Below, piece after piece: positions 1 through 9,109 of a stretch of DNA of 64,000 nt; positions within the stretch are counted from its first letter, which is position 1, and every line of letters starts with the position of its first letter. The position numbers were made by a program, and so were the translations under genes. The DNA is from Pseudoxanthomonas sp. YR558. Lineage in GTDB: Bacteria; Pseudomonadota; Gammaproteobacteria; Xanthomonadales; Xanthomonadaceae. The stretch spans positions 1,736,001-1,800,000 of the forward strand of contig NZ_FPCI01000001.1 in NCBI RefSeq assembly GCF_900116385.1, read 5' to 3'. The notes beneath the pieces were generated by a model, which worked only from the letters and a program-made list of their open reading frames with translations, was not told where the DNA came from and searched no databases.

Positions 1-680
1 CCGCCCAGGTTGGAGAACATCTGGCGCAGCTGCTGGCCCATCTCCTCCATGCCCGGCGGAGTCATGATGTCGACACCGACGTTGGCGGAGAGCTCGAGTT
101 CGATCTCGCGCTCGTCCAGGTCGCCATTGCGCAGCTGGCGGCGCAGCTTCTGCCGGGTCTCAGATTCCTTCGACGACGGCTCCGCGCCGATGTCAACGGT
201 CGTGGTGGCGGTGTTCGCGCCGAAGCCGAACCCGCCGCCGGCGCCCTCGCGGCGCGGCAGCAGCGCGTCGAGGATGCGGTCTTCCGCACGCTCCTCGGCC
301 TGGGTGCGCATGCGCGCCTTGGCCTGCTCGCGGTACATCTTCACCGCGGTATCGGCCAGGTCGCGGACGATTTGCTCGACGTCCTTGCCCACGTAACCGA
401 CTTCGGTGAAGCGCGTGGCTTCCACTTTCACGAACGGCGCATTGGCCAGCGTCGCCAGGCGCCGCGCGATTTCGGTCTTGCCGACGCCTGTGGGGCCGAT
501 CAGCAGGATGTTTTTCGGCATGACTTCGTTGCGCAGGCCTTCATGCAACTGCATGCGGCGCCAACGGTTGCGCAGCGCGATGGCCACCGCACGCTTGGCC
601 GCGTGCTGGCCGACGATATGGCGGTCGAGTTCCTGCACGATCTCGCGCGGGGTCATCGTGGATGAAGTGTTTTCTGTCAT
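1..680 (-). CDS. hslU: HslU, ATPase subunit of HslVU protease (partial, C-terminus outside window)
   Basis: ATP-dependent unfoldase (AAA+, Clp/Hsp100) that feeds substrates into the HslV peptidase in the cytoplasm. About 226 N-terminal residues are present; the gene runs off the left edge. The N-terminus [16 protein letters not shown] is typical of the family, and the Walker A motif GPTGVGKT lies at residues 62-69. It is followed by the [16 protein letters not shown] pore-loop region and the start of the Gly-rich I domain. Walker B and the sensor regions lie outside the window. The start at 680 (MTENTSSTM) is chosen; an internal ATG at 656 would remove eight residues and also fits the family. 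It follows hslV by 38 bp, so the two are one operon. I see nothing odd in it. Confidence 0.96.
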   Translation of the reverse strand, partial: MTENTSSTMTPREIVQELDRHIVGQHAAKRAVAIALRNRWRRMQLHEGLRNEVMPKNILLIGPTGVGKTEIARRLATLANAPFVKVEATRFTEVGYVGKDVEQIVRDLADTAVKMYREQAKARMRTQAEERAEDRILDALLPRREGAGGGFGFGANTATTTVDIGAEPSSKESETRQKLRRQLRNGDLDEREIELELSANVGVDIMTPPGMEEMGQQLRQMFSNLG

Positions 681-718
681 GGGGATGGATTCGTTGGAAT
701 GCGAGCGGGCGTCGGAGC

Positions 719-1270
719 TCAGAGCTCTTCGACCACCACGTTGCGGTTGGTGTAGATGCAGATGTCGCCGGCGATGTTCAGCGACTCGACAGCGATGGAC
801 TTCGCATCGAGTTGGGTGTGGGCGAGCAGCGCGCGCGCGGCGGACAACGCGTAGGAGCCGCCCGAGCCGATGGCGATGATGCCGTCCTCCGGCTCGATGA
901 CATCGCCGGTGCCGCTGATGATCAGCGAGGTTTCCTTGTCGGCGACGGCGAGCAGCGCTTCGAGCTTGCCCAGGCGGCGCTCGGTGCGCCAATCCTTCGC
1001 CAATTCCACGGCAGCGCGCGTCAGCTGGCCGTGCTTCTCCAGCTTGGCTTCGAACAGTTCGAACAGCGTGAACGCATCCGCCGCGGCACCGGCGAAACCG
1101 GCCAGCACCTGTCCGTCGCGACCGAGCCGGCGCACCTTGCGCGCATTGCCTTTCATAACGGTGTGGCCCAGCGTCACCTGGCCATCGCCCGCGACGGCGA
1201 CATGGCCGTTGCGGCGCACGGACAGGATGGTGGTGGCGTGGAAGACGTTCGGGTTCTGGCTGGGGTCCAT
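719..1270 (-). CDS. hslV: HslV, threonine-type peptidase subunit of HslVU protease
   Basis: Proteolytic subunit of the bacterial proteasome-like HslVU complex; 183 residues. The N-terminal-nucleophile threonine is within [14 protein letters not shown], after a 12-residue leader ([12 protein letters not shown]), so the leader must be removed to expose Thr. The better known enterobacterial enzyme loses only the initiator Met. [14 protein letters not shown] near residue 130 is a family signature. The ATG at 1270 has GGAGG five bases upstream. It is first in the hslVU operon and has a heat-shock-type promoter directly upstream. Function is certain from sequence; only the processing site is inferred. 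Confidence 0.97.
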   Translation of the reverse strand: MDPSQNPNVFHATTILSVRRNGHVAVAGDGQVTLGHTVMKGNARKVRRLGRDGQVLAGFAGAAADAFTLFELFEAKLEKHGQLTRAAVELAKDWRTERRLGKLEALLAVADKETSLIISGTGDVIEPEDGIIAIGSGGSYALSAARALLAHTQLDAKSIAVESLNIAGDICIYTNRNVVVEEL

Positions 1271-1295
1271 GGAGGCCTCCGGGGTGTTCCCACAG

Positions 1296-1323
1296 AGGTG
1301 GGGACGCCGCTCCCCGGTTCAAG
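1296..1323 (-). promoter_or_regulatory. sigma32-type heat-shock promoter of hslVU
   Basis: On the minus strand CTTGAA (1318-1323) is separated by 14 bp from CCCCACCT (1296-1303). This closely fits the known RpoH consensus CTTGAA-N(about 14)-CCCCATnT. The predicted start point would be near 1288, leaving an about 18-nt leader with the GGAGG ribosome site. hslVU is a classic RpoH target in other proteobacteria. Seen by eye; no transcript data. Confidence 0.6.
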
Positions 1324-1355
1324 CATGACCTTTGGGAGAAGGCCCCTCCACGCGG

Positions 1356-2231
1356 CTACTTCTTCCGCTTGGCCCGAGGATGCGCGGCGTCGTAGACCTT
1401 GGCCAGATGCTGGAAGTCCAGGTGCGTGTAGATCTGCGTGGTCGCGATGTCGGCGTGGCCCAGCAGCTCCTGCACGCCACGCAGATCGCCGGAGGATTCG
1501 AGGATGTGGCTGGCGAAACTGTGCCGCAGCATGTGCGGGTGCACATGCTTGAACAGGCCCTGACGCTGTGCCAGTTGCTTGATGCGGATCTGCACGGCGC
1601 GTTGCGAGAGCGGTCCGTCGCCACGACCGGGAAACACGAACGCTTCGTTACCAGCAGGACGTTCCTGACGCCACTCGTCCAGCGCGCGGCGCGCGTGCGA
1701 CCCCACCGGCACGCGTCGTTCCTTGTTGCCCTTGCCCAGCACGTTGACCATGCCACCGGCCATGTCCAGGTCGCGCCAGCGCAGCAGACACAGTTCGCTC
1801 AAGCGCAGGCCGGAAGAATAGAACAGCTCCAGCAAGGCGCGATCGCGCAGACCCAGCGGCGCATCGGTGGGCACTTCCACCAAGCGTACCGCTTCGTCCG
1901 CATCCAACACTTGCGGCAGCTTGCGCGGCGCCTTGGGAGCGCGCAGCGCCGCGGCCGGACTGGCCGCGATGCGGCCATGCTTCAACAGCCATTGATAGAA
2001 GCTGCGGCACGCCGAAAGCCGCCGCTGCAGGCTCTTGGGCGACAAGCCGCGGCGATGCTCGGCGGCGACGAAGCTGCGCAGCTGTTCCGCCTGGATATCG
2101 GCGACGTCGGCGATCTCTTGTGCCTGCGCCCACTCCGTCAGCGCGGCGAGATCGCGGCGGTAGGCATCCAGCGTGTGCGCGGAAACGCGACGCTCGACTT
2201 CGAGATAGGCGAGGAAGTCGGCGACGGTCAT
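1356..2231 (-). CDS. xerC: XerC, tyrosine recombinase for chromosome dimer resolution
   Basis: Site-specific tyrosine recombinase that acts with XerD at dif to resolve chromosome dimers; 291 residues, the usual length. The N-terminal SAM-like DNA-binding domain covers about residues 1-90. The catalytic set is visible: R143 (SSGLRLSEL), K167 (GKGNKERR), H233 and R236 (HMLRHSF), H259 (LLGHADI) and nucleophile Y268 (TQIYTH). It sits between the DUF484 gene and hslVU, the standard order in xanthomonads, 28 bp downstream of DUF484. XerD is the paralogue to exclude, but the DUF484/dapF neighbourhood is characteristic of XerC. Confidence 0.95.
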   Translation of the reverse strand: MTVADFLAYLEVERRVSAHTLDAYRRDLAALTEWAQAQEIADVADIQAEQLRSFVAAEHRRGLSPKSLQRRLSACRSFYQWLLKHGRIAASPAAALRAPKAPRKLPQVLDADEAVRLVEVPTDAPLGLRDRALLELFYSSGLRLSELCLLRWRDLDMAGGMVNVLGKGNKERRVPVGSHARRALDEWRQERPAGNEAFVFPGRGDGPLSQRAVQIRIKQLAQRQGLFKHVHPHMLRHSFASHILESSGDLRGVQELLGHADIATTQIYTHLDFQHLAKVYDAAHPRAKRKK

Positions 2232-2259
2232 GCGCGCAGGTCCGCGCGATGCGCCCGGG

Positions 2260-2931
2260 TCAGGCGAACCGCTTCAGCGCCGTCGCCAGCGTCTCGCCCA
2301 TCATGCGCAGGAACAGTGTGCCCATGCCGGGATAGAAACGGTTGCTGTCGCGGCTGCCGACGGCCACCAGGCCGATGCCGGGCAACGGCAGCAACGCCGA
2401 CGAGGCGACTTCTTCCGCACGCGAGCCGTACAGCAGCACATGCTTCTCCGGCTGCAGGCGCCCGCAGATCGGCTCGCCATCGCGGAGGCAGTCGCGGAAC
2501 GGTGCCATGTGCGGATTATCGGCCGGCACGACCTGCAGCCATTCGCTCTCTTCCAGTCCCGCGACGGGCTCGAGCAGGACGATGCTGACGCGGTCGCCGT
2601 TGAAATCCTCGGCCAACGAGGCGGCCATCGCCCGCACGGTGTCGGCGGCGCTGCCCTGCTTCATCAGCGTGAGCGCCAACTGGTGCGTACGCACGGCCAG
2701 GCGCTCGTTCTCCTGCGCGTTGCCGAACAGGTCGTTGAGGCGCTTGGACAGTTCGCGATTCTTGTCGCGCAACACCTCAAGCTGGTAGCTGGCGAGCGAC
2801 GCGGTAGGGCCATCGTCGCGCGGTACCACCAGGCTCAGCGCCAGGTCGGGGAACTGCTTCAGGAACGTCGGGTGCCGCCGCAACCAGGCCGCGACTTCGT
2901 GGGCGCCCAGCTTTTCGAGTGTCTCGCTCAT
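2260..2931 (-). CDS. DUF484 family protein (GAF-like)
   Basis: 223-residue DUF484 protein of unknown biochemical role, regularly located between dapF and xerC in proteobacteria. Residues 1-40 contain the [19 protein letters not shown] helix typical of the family. A coiled-coil stretch ([16 protein letters not shown]) links it to a GAF-like domain with [10 protein letters not shown] and [16 protein letters not shown]. The ATG at 2931 overlaps the dapF stop as ATGA, so it is translationally coupled to dapF; a longer in-frame reading upstream would lie inside dapF and is not credible. Probably cytosolic. Confidence 0.92.
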   Translation of the reverse strand: MSETLEKLGAHEVAAWLRRHPTFLKQFPDLALSLVVPRDDGPTASLASYQLEVLRDKNRELSKRLNDLFGNAQENERLAVRTHQLALTLMKQGSAADTVRAMAASLAEDFNGDRVSIVLLEPVAGLEESEWLQVVPADNPHMAPFRDCLRDGEPICGRLQPEKHVLLYGSRAEEVASSALLPLPGIGLVAVGSRDSNRFYPGMGTLFLRMMGETLATALKRFA

Positions 2932-3758
2932 GCTTTCCATTCCCCTTCGAATACGAATGCCGCCGGCCCGGACATGATGACCGGCGCGTCGTCCGACGGC
3001 CAGCGGATGCGGAGTTCGCCGCCCGGCAATGCAATGGCCACGTCGCGGTCCACCCGGCCACGGCGGATCAGCACGGCCGCCGCCGCGCAAGCGCCACTGC
3101 CGCAGGCGAGCGTTTCGCCGACGCCGCGCTCGTAGACGCGCAGGCGCACGCGGTCGCGCGCGACCACTTCGGCGAAGCCGACGTTGACCGATTCCGGGAA
3201 GTGCGCCGAGCGCTGCAGCAGCGGACCGTAGTGGTGCACCGGCGTATCGTCCACCGACCGCACTTCGATCACGGCGTGCGGATTGCCCATCGATACCGCA
3301 CCGAAGCGCAGCTTCACGCCCTCGTCCACGCTCGCGTCGTACTCGCCGCGTGGCTCGCCGAACCCGTGCAGCGGGATGCGGTCCGGCACGAACTCGGGCA
3401 CGCCCATGGCGATGGCGTAGCGGTCCTCGCCGAGCCGCTCGACCCCATGCGTGGCCAGCGGACTGTCGACGACGAACGTGTCGCCGCGCGCGACACCGTC
3501 GCGCACCAACCAGGCCGCCACGCAGCGCGCGCCGTTGCCGCATTGCTGGGAGGGCGAGCCGTCGGCATTCCAGATGCCGTACGCGGCGACGGCCCCGGCC
3601 GAGCGCGGGGCTTCGATCGTGAGGATCTGGTCGCAGCCCACACCGCGATGGCGGTCGGCCAGGCGCGCGGCGAGCGATGCGTCGGGCGGCGCCAGGCCGT
3701 CGCGGAGATCCAGCACGACGAAGTCGTTGCCGGCGCCGTGCATCTTGGTGAAGCGCAT
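2928..3758 (-). CDS. dapF: Diaminopimelate epimerase
   Basis: Converts LL- to meso-2,6-diaminopimelate in lysine and peptidoglycan synthesis, in the cytoplasm. 276 residues, the usual size. Both catalytic cysteines are present: C73 (QQCGNGARC) and C219 (ACGSGACA). The start [13 protein letters not shown] at 3758 matches the family N-terminus and has GGAG about eight bases upstream, so an in-frame ATG at 3791 is rejected. The stop overlaps DUF484 by 4 bp. lptM ends 25 bp upstream, so lptM-dapF-DUF484-xerC probably form one transcript. Confidence 0.97.
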   Translation of the reverse strand: MRFTKMHGAGNDFVVLDLRDGLAPPDASLAARLADRHRGVGCDQILTIEAPRSAGAVAAYGIWNADGSPSQQCGNGARCVAAWLVRDGVARGDTFVVDSPLATHGVERLGEDRYAIAMGVPEFVPDRIPLHGFGEPRGEYDASVDEGVKLRFGAVSMGNPHAVIEVRSVDDTPVHHYGPLLQRSAHFPESVNVGFAEVVARDRVRLRVYERGVGETLACGSGACAAAAVLIRRGRVDRDVAIALPGGELRIRWPSDDAPVIMSGPAAFVFEGEWKA

Positions 3759-3783
3759 GGACGTCTCCCGCGTGCGGGCCGGC

Positions 3784-3996
3784 TCAGCCATTCCCGTCGG
3801 TGGCCGGCACCGTGGCGGGATCGATCGGCGGTTCGGCGGGCACGGCGGGCGCGGGCGTCGTCTCGGGGGTCGTCGCCGGCGTCACCGGCGCGTCTTCCGC
3901 GGGCTTTTCCGGGAGGAACAGCGGGCCCTTGGCTCCGCAGGCGGACAGGACCGCCATCAGGGCGGCAGCGGCGAGAAGACGGGCGTTCCGATTCAT
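3784..3996 (-). CDS. lptM: LptM-type small lipoprotein (YifL)
   Basis: 70-residue lipoprotein: signal peptide followed by lipobox LSAC (Cys20), then [10 protein letters not shown], the conserved LptM/YifL motif, and a Pro/Ala/Thr-rich tail to the C-terminus. LptM assists assembly of the LptD lipopolysaccharide translocon in the outer membrane of enterobacteria. Its place directly upstream of dapF is conserved. The tail is longer and more proline-rich than in E. coli. Function is by family; confidence is high on identity. Confidence 0.88.
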   Translation of the reverse strand: MNRNARLLAAAALMAVLSACGAKGPLFLPEKPAEDAPVTPATTPETTPAPAVPAEPPIDPATVPATDGNG

Positions 3997-4039
3997 GCCG
4001 CGAGTATAGCCACAGGCCGATGAACGCGGCGGCCGAGGG

Positions 4040-4552
4040 TCAGCCTGGTGGCTCCGGCCGCCGCCACAGCCACAGGCCGACCACGGCCATGCAAACGATC
4101 GGCAAAGCCACCATCCACCAGTGGTGCGAACCGACCCACTGCATCAGCGCGAGCAGGATCACGGCGCTGGCGAGCATCGTCCACGTGGCCGCCCACTTGG
4201 CGCGCCGCGACACCGCGCGATGCAAGTGCCAGTCGTGGATCATCGGGCCGAAGCGCGGGTGCGTGACCAGGTAACGATGCAGCCGGTCCGAACCGCGCGA
4301 GGCCGCATAGGCCGCGATTAGGATGAAGACCGTCGTCGGCAACCCCGGCACGAACACGCCGAGGATGCCCATGCCCAGGCTTGCGTACGCCAGCAGCCAC
4401 CACGCCCAGCGGAACCGGGCGGGCCTGGGGTCGGGCAGATCGCGGGGTTTGGGGGAAGACGTATCGGGCACCGCGCCCTTGTACCCCAAATCCGCCGCTG
4501 ATGGCGCGAACACGACGTGCGCGCAGCGGACGACCGCGCCCCACCTCGCCAT
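4040..4552 (-). CDS. YbaN/DUF454 family inner-membrane protein
   Basis: 170-residue protein with the YbaN (DUF454) core: WWLLAYASLGMGILGVFVPGLPTT, then SDRLHRYLVTHPRFGPMIHDW, then two C-terminal hydrophobic helices and a basic end (LWLWRRPEPPG). Three to four membrane segments are predicted. Family function is unknown. The ATG at 4552 has GGAGAGG six bases upstream. However the first 40 residues do not look like the family, and a GTG at 4471 (AAGGG four bases upstream, 143 residues) gives a more typical length, so the start is uncertain. It lies 43 bp upstream of lptM on the same strand. Confidence 0.85.
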   Translation of the reverse strand: MARWGAVVRCAHVVFAPSAADLGYKGAVPDTSSPKPRDLPDPRPARFRWAWWLLAYASLGMGILGVFVPGLPTTVFILIAAYAASRGSDRLHRYLVTHPRFGPMIHDWHLHRAVSRRAKWAATWTMLASAVILLALMQWVGSHHWWMVALPIVCMAVVGLWLWRRPEPPG

Positions 4553-4640
4553 GGCCCACCTCTCCGTTCCGCTGCTGCTCTCCCCCTGTTATCGGCGGGA
4601 AGGCCGCGACGCTGGAGCGCCGCTCATCGGCTGGCCCTGA

Positions 4641-4669
4641 AAAGAAAAAAGCCGGGTCGCCCCGGCTTT
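4641..4669 (-). terminator. Rho-independent terminator after oligopeptidase B gene
   Basis: Arms AAAGCCGGG (4648-4656) and CCCGGCTTT (4661-4669) around a TCGC loop. On the minus strand the hairpin is followed by TTTTTTC, so it ends transcripts of the gene that stops at 4691. The plus-strand side has only a short T run. Confidence 0.85.
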
Positions 4670-4690
4670 CTTCGTGCCTCGCATCGCTGC

Positions 4691-6862
4691 TTACTTCGAC
4701 GCGACGCCCAGCTGGTCCAGCATGAAGGCGAACATTTCGGCGCGCTCGCGGTACTGGCGGAAGCGACCCGACTTGCCGCCGTGGCCCGCTTCCATGTTGG
4801 TGCGGAACACCACCGGGCCCTTGCCGGTGTTGAGGTCGCGCAGGCGGGCGACGTACTTGGCCGGCTCCCAGTACTGCACCTGCGAATCCCACAGGCCGGT
4901 GCCGACGAACATCGACGGGTAGGCCTTGGCCTGCAGGTTGTCGTAGGGTGAGTAGGTCAAGATGTAGTCGTAGTAGCCCTTCTCTTCCGGATTGCCCCAC
5001 TCGTCGTACTCATTGGTGGTCAGCGGAATGGTGGGGTCCAGCATCGTGGTGACGACGTCGACGAACGGCACCAGGGTCAGGATGACCTTGTACTTCTCGG
5101 GGGCCATGTTCGACACCGCACCCATCAGCAGGCCGCCGGCGCTGCCGCCCATCGCGGCCACGCGATCCTTCGCCGCGTAGCCTTCCTTCACCAGGTAGTC
5201 GGTGACGTCGATGAAATCGGTGAAGGTGTTGACCTTGTTGTAGAGCTTGCCGTCGTCGTACCACGCGCGGCCCATTTCCTGGCCGCCGCGGATGTGAGCC
5301 AGCGCATACACCACGCCGCGATCCAGCAGGCTGACGTTGGTGATGCTGAAGTTCGGATCCATCGAGCTGCCGTAGCTGCCGTAGGCGTACTGCAGCATCG
5401 GCGCCTTGCCGTCGCGGGCGACGTCCTTGCGGTACACCAGGGTCACCGGGATCTTCGTCTTGCCATCGCGGGCCGGCGCCCACACGCGCTCGGTCACGTA
5501 CTTCGAGGCGTCGTAGCCCGGCACGGGCTGCTGCTTCAACTGCCGGCGCTCGCCGGTCTTGGTATTGATCTCGTAGGTCGTGGCCGGCGTGGTCATCGAC
5601 GTGTAGCTGTAGCGCAGCCAGTCGGTACCGGTTTCCGGATTGGCGGACAGGCCCATCGAGTAAGCCGCTTCGTCGGCCTTGACGTAGTCGCTGCTGCCAT
5701 CGGCCTTGATCACGCGCAGGCTTTCCAGTGCGTTGGCGCGTTCGGCCACCACGCTGAAGCCGTCGAACAGTTCGAAGCCCTCGACGAACACGTCGGCGCG
5801 GTGCGCGATCCAGTCCTTCCAGTCCTTGCGCGAGGTCGAATCGGTCGGCGCCGTCACGATCTTGAAGTTGGTCGCGCCATCGGCATTCGTGCGGATCACC
5901 CAGCGATCGCCGAGGTGGTCGGCCTGGTACTCCACATCGCGCTCGCGCGGGGCCAGCACGGTGAACACGCCCGGACTCGCGGCCGGCGTGCAGCGCATCT
6001 CGGACGACACGGTGCTCTCGACGCTGATGCAGATGAACTTGTCGTCGCGGCTGCGGCCGATGCCCATGTAGAAGCTGTCGTCTTCCTCTTCGTAGACCAG
6101 CTTGTCCTGGCCGGCCGGCGTGCCCAGCGCGTGCGACTTCACCCGCTTGCTGAGCAAGGTCTCCGGATCCTTGTCCACGTAGAACAGGGTGCGGCCGTCA
6201 TCGGACCAGACCAGGTTCGGCTCGGCGTTGGTGACCGTGTCGGGCAGGATCTCGCCGGTCTGCAGGTTCTTGAAGCGGATGGTGTACTGGCGGCGGCCGT
6301 TGGTGTCGTCGGCGTAGGCCAGCAGTGTGTTGTCCTGGCTGACTTCGTAGTCGCCGACGTTGTAGTAGTCCTTGCCGGCGCCCAGCGCATTGACGTCCAA
6401 CAGCACCTGCTCACCTGTGAAATCGCCGGCTGCGTTCGCCGCCTGGATCGACACCGCATCGACGCCCGGGCCGTCCTTGCGGCGCGCATGCACGGGGTAA
6501 TCCTTGCCGGTCACGAAGCGCGCGTAGTACCACCAGCCGCGTTCGCGGTACGGCACGCTGGCGTCGTCCTGCTTGATGCGGGCGACGACCTCGTTGTACA
6601 GCTTGTCCTCCAGCGGCTTCAACGGCGCCATCACCGAGTCGGTGTAGGCGTTCTCGGCGTTGAGGTACGCCAGCATCTCCTTGTTCTCGCGCTTGTCGTC
6701 GCGCAGCCAGTAGTACTCGTCGTTGCGCTCGGCGCCGTGCGGGGCCTTCACGACGTGCGGCTTCTTGGCCACATCGGGCGCGGTAGCGGTGGCGGCGAGG
6801 GCGGAGGTGATCGGGGTGCTCATCAGGACGGTTGCGGCAAGCAGGAAGGAGGTCGTCTTCAT
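4691..6862 (-). CDS. Secreted oligopeptidase B (S9A serine peptidase)
   Basis: 723-residue serine peptidase of family S9A with an N-terminal signal peptide ending ...SALAATATA, so probably periplasmic. An N-terminal beta-propeller is followed by an alpha/beta-hydrolase domain. The catalytic triad is visible: S574 (GGSAGGLL), D659 (GLWDSQVQYWEP) and H694 (EAGHGGKSGR). The NEYDEWGNP and WDSQVQYWEP motifs indicate oligopeptidase B (cleavage after Arg/Lys in short peptides) rather than prolyl oligopeptidase. Cytosolic OpB usually lacks a signal peptide; xanthomonad copies often have one. It is 65 bp downstream of a second S9 gene on the same strand, with a hairpin between them. Confidence 0.93.
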   Translation of the reverse strand: MKTTSFLLAATVLMSTPITSALAATATAPDVAKKPHVVKAPHGAERNDEYYWLRDDKRENKEMLAYLNAENAYTDSVMAPLKPLEDKLYNEVVARIKQDDASVPYRERGWWYYARFVTGKDYPVHARRKDGPGVDAVSIQAANAAGDFTGEQVLLDVNALGAGKDYYNVGDYEVSQDNTLLAYADDTNGRRQYTIRFKNLQTGEILPDTVTNAEPNLVWSDDGRTLFYVDKDPETLLSKRVKSHALGTPAGQDKLVYEEEDDSFYMGIGRSRDDKFICISVESTVSSEMRCTPAASPGVFTVLAPRERDVEYQADHLGDRWVIRTNADGATNFKIVTAPTDSTSRKDWKDWIAHRADVFVEGFELFDGFSVVAERANALESLRVIKADGSSDYVKADEAAYSMGLSANPETGTDWLRYSYTSMTTPATTYEINTKTGERRQLKQQPVPGYDASKYVTERVWAPARDGKTKIPVTLVYRKDVARDGKAPMLQYAYGSYGSSMDPNFSITNVSLLDRGVVYALAHIRGGQEMGRAWYDDGKLYNKVNTFTDFIDVTDYLVKEGYAAKDRVAAMGGSAGGLLMGAVSNMAPEKYKVILTLVPFVDVVTTMLDPTIPLTTNEYDEWGNPEEKGYYDYILTYSPYDNLQAKAYPSMFVGTGLWDSQVQYWEPAKYVARLRDLNTGKGPVVFRTNMEAGHGGKSGRFRQYRERAEMFAFMLDQLGVASK

Positions 6863-6895
6863 GGATGGGGTCCGGGAATGCGGGATGCAATGGCA

Positions 6896-6920
6896 GCGCC
6901 CCTCCGCGAGGGAGGGGCGC
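6896..6920 (-). terminator. Stem-loop between the two S9 peptidase genes
   Basis: Perfect 10-bp arms (GCGCCCCTCC / GGAGGGGCGC) with a 5-nt loop in the 65-bp gap between the two peptidase genes. There is no U tract on either strand, so it may be a weak or intercistronic terminator, or an mRNA-stabilising hairpin. Confidence 0.5.
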
Positions 6921-6927
6921 CGGGGAC

Positions 6928-9033
6928 TTACTTGGCCAACTGTTGCCAGAGGAAGGTGTAGGCCAGCGCGCTCATGTGCGCCGCCTGCGCGTTGTTCGCC
7001 GCGCCGCCGTGGCCACCTTCGATGTTCTCGTAGTAGCGCACGTCCTTGCCCGCTTCCAGCATCTTGGCGGCCATCTTGCGGGCGTGGCCCGGGTGGACGC
7101 GGTCATCGCGGGTGGAGGTCATGAACAGCGAGGGCGGGTAGTCCTTCTTCGCGTCGAACAGGTGGTACGGCGAGAAAGTCTTGATGAATTCCCAGTCGGC
7201 GGTGTCGGGGTTGCCGTACTCGGCCATCCACGAGGCGCCCGCCAGCAGGTGGCTGTAGCGCTTCATGTCCAGCAGCGGGACCTGTACGACCACCGCACCG
7301 AACAGCTCCGGGTACTGGGTCAGCATATTGCCGGTGAGCAGGCCGCCGTTGCTGCCGCCCTGGATGCCCAGGCGCTTCGGCGAGGTGATCTTGCGGGCGA
7401 CCAGGTCCTGCGCGACCGCAGCGAAGTCCTCGTACGCCTTGTGGCGATTGGCCTTCAGCGCCGCCTGATGCCAGCGCGGACCGTACTCGCCGCCGCCACG
7501 GATATTGGCGACTGCGTACACGCCGCCCTTCTCCAGCCAGCCCTTACCCACGCCGCCGGAGTAGCCGGGGGTCAGCGAGATCTCGAAGCCGCCGTAGCCG
7601 TACAGCAGGGTCGGGGTGCTGCCGTCGTACTTCAGGCCTTCCGGGCGGACCAGGAAGTACGGCACCTTGGTGCCGTCCTTGGACGTGGCGAAGTGCTGTT
7701 CGATCGTCTTGCCCGAGGCATCGAAGAACGCCGGCATCGACTTCAGCTGTTCCGGCTGCTTGCCGATCTCGGCGAGCGACAGCGTGGTCGGGGTCAGGTA
7801 GTCGGTGACGGTCAGCCACACCGCATCGCTGTCGTCGCTGTCCACGTCGCTGACGCCGATGGTGCCGAAGGACGGCGCGCCGACGAAGGCGCTGGTCTTC
7901 CAGCCCGAGGCCGACGGCGTGAGCACGCTCAGGCGGTTCTTCACGTCTTCCAGCACGTTGAGGACGAGGTGGTTCTTCGTCCAGGTGAAGCCGGCCAGCG
8001 AGGTCTTGTCGGTCGGGGTGAACAGCACGTCGAAGTCGCGCTTGCCGGCCATGAAGTCGTCGAATTTCGTCGCCAGCAGGCTGCCCGCAGCGTAGGTCTT
8101 GCCGCCGACGGTCCACGCTTCGCGCAGTTCGAGCGTCAGCCATTCCTTGTGCACGCCCTTGTTGGCCGAATTCTGGACATCGATCTTGGCCAGCTTGCCG
8201 TCGGCACCGCGCAGGTACAGCTCATCGTTGTAGAAGGCGATCGTGCGGCTGACGAAATCGCGCTGGAAGCCGGGCGTGTCGTCGTGGAATGCGGCGATGT
8301 ACATGTCTTCCGCCGTGCCTTCGTAGACCACCGAGGCCGATATCAGCGGCGTGCCGCGCTTCCATTCCTTGACGATGCGCGGGTAGCCCGAGCTGGTCAG
8401 GCTGCCGGCGCCGAAGTCGCTGTAGACGTAGACGGTGTCGGCATCCTTCCAGCCCAGCGCGCCCTTGGCTTCGGGACGGTAGAAGCCGTCCTTCAGGAAC
8501 ACCTTGTTGGCCAGGTCGAATTCGCGGGTCTCGTCGGCGTCGGCGCCGCCGCGCGACAGCGCGACCAGGCAGCGGGTGTAGTCGGGCTTGCGGCAGTCGG
8601 CGCCGTGCCAGACCCAGTTCTTGCCCTCGGCCTTGTTCAGCGCATCGAGGTCGAGCACGGTCTCCCACTGCGGCTGGGCCTTGCGGTACTCGGCCAGCGT
8701 GGTCCGGCGCCAGACGCCGCGCTCGTGCTGCTTGTCCTTCCAGAAGTTGTAGTAGAAATCGCCGATCTTCTGCACGCCGGGGATCTTGGCGTCGGAATCG
8801 AGGATGGCGCGGATGTCCGCTTCCAGCTGCTTGAAGGCCGGGGTCGAGGCGATCTCGGCCTCGGCCTTGGCGTTGACGCCCTTCACCCAGTCGAGCTGTT
8901 TCTGTCCCTCGACGTCCTCCAGCCAGGCATACGGGTCGTTGGACACGTCAGCCTCCTTGGCGTGGACGGGGGCGGTCATGGCGCCCGCAACGGCAAGGCC
9001 GGCGGCCAGGCAGGCGTGGGTGAGTCTGGGCAT
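6928..9033 (-). CDS. Secreted prolyl oligopeptidase (S9A)
   Basis: 701-residue prolyl oligopeptidase. Signal peptide MPRLTHACLAAGLAVAGAMTA is cleaved near VHA, so the product is probably periplasmic. The propeller domain begins with NDPYAWLEDVEGQKQLDWV, the classical POP N-terminus. Catalytic serine S561 is in GGSNGGLL, aspartate is in TSTRDDRVHPGH (about 643-644), and histidine is H675 (EGGHGG). It cleaves small peptides after proline. It is upstream of and co-oriented with oligopeptidase B, suggesting a peptide-scavenging pair. Sequence similarity between the two is low outside the catalytic domain, so this is not a recent tandem duplication. Confidence 0.93.
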   Translation of the reverse strand: MPRLTHACLAAGLAVAGAMTAPVHAKEADVSNDPYAWLEDVEGQKQLDWVKGVNAKAEAEIASTPAFKQLEADIRAILDSDAKIPGVQKIGDFYYNFWKDKQHERGVWRRTTLAEYRKAQPQWETVLDLDALNKAEGKNWVWHGADCRKPDYTRCLVALSRGGADADETREFDLANKVFLKDGFYRPEAKGALGWKDADTVYVYSDFGAGSLTSSGYPRIVKEWKRGTPLISASVVYEGTAEDMYIAAFHDDTPGFQRDFVSRTIAFYNDELYLRGADGKLAKIDVQNSANKGVHKEWLTLELREAWTVGGKTYAAGSLLATKFDDFMAGKRDFDVLFTPTDKTSLAGFTWTKNHLVLNVLEDVKNRLSVLTPSASGWKTSAFVGAPSFGTIGVSDVDSDDSDAVWLTVTDYLTPTTLSLAEIGKQPEQLKSMPAFFDASGKTIEQHFATSKDGTKVPYFLVRPEGLKYDGSTPTLLYGYGGFEISLTPGYSGGVGKGWLEKGGVYAVANIRGGGEYGPRWHQAALKANRHKAYEDFAAVAQDLVARKITSPKRLGIQGGSNGGLLTGNMLTQYPELFGAVVVQVPLLDMKRYSHLLAGASWMAEYGNPDTADWEFIKTFSPYHLFDAKKDYPPSLFMTSTRDDRVHPGHARKMAAKMLEAGKDVRYYENIEGGHGGAANNAQAAHMSALAYTFLWQQLAK

Positions 9034-9109
9034 CGGGAGTGGCTCCGGAGGTGCAATTCATGAACCTCTCACGCTAGCACAAGGCCCGGAGGCCACCCCA
9101 TGCCGAAGG

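Noticed and set aside
4992..5180. Small plus-strand open frames within peptidase genes
   Set aside because: No ribosome site or family resemblance; within coding DNA of the other strand.
5294..6961. 555-codon plus-strand open frame over oligopeptidase B
   Set aside because: Shadow; the peptidase on the minus strand is unambiguous.
6832..9063. 743-codon plus-strand open frame across the prolyl oligopeptidase gene
   Set aside because: Shadow of a clear S9 peptidase with catalytic triad.
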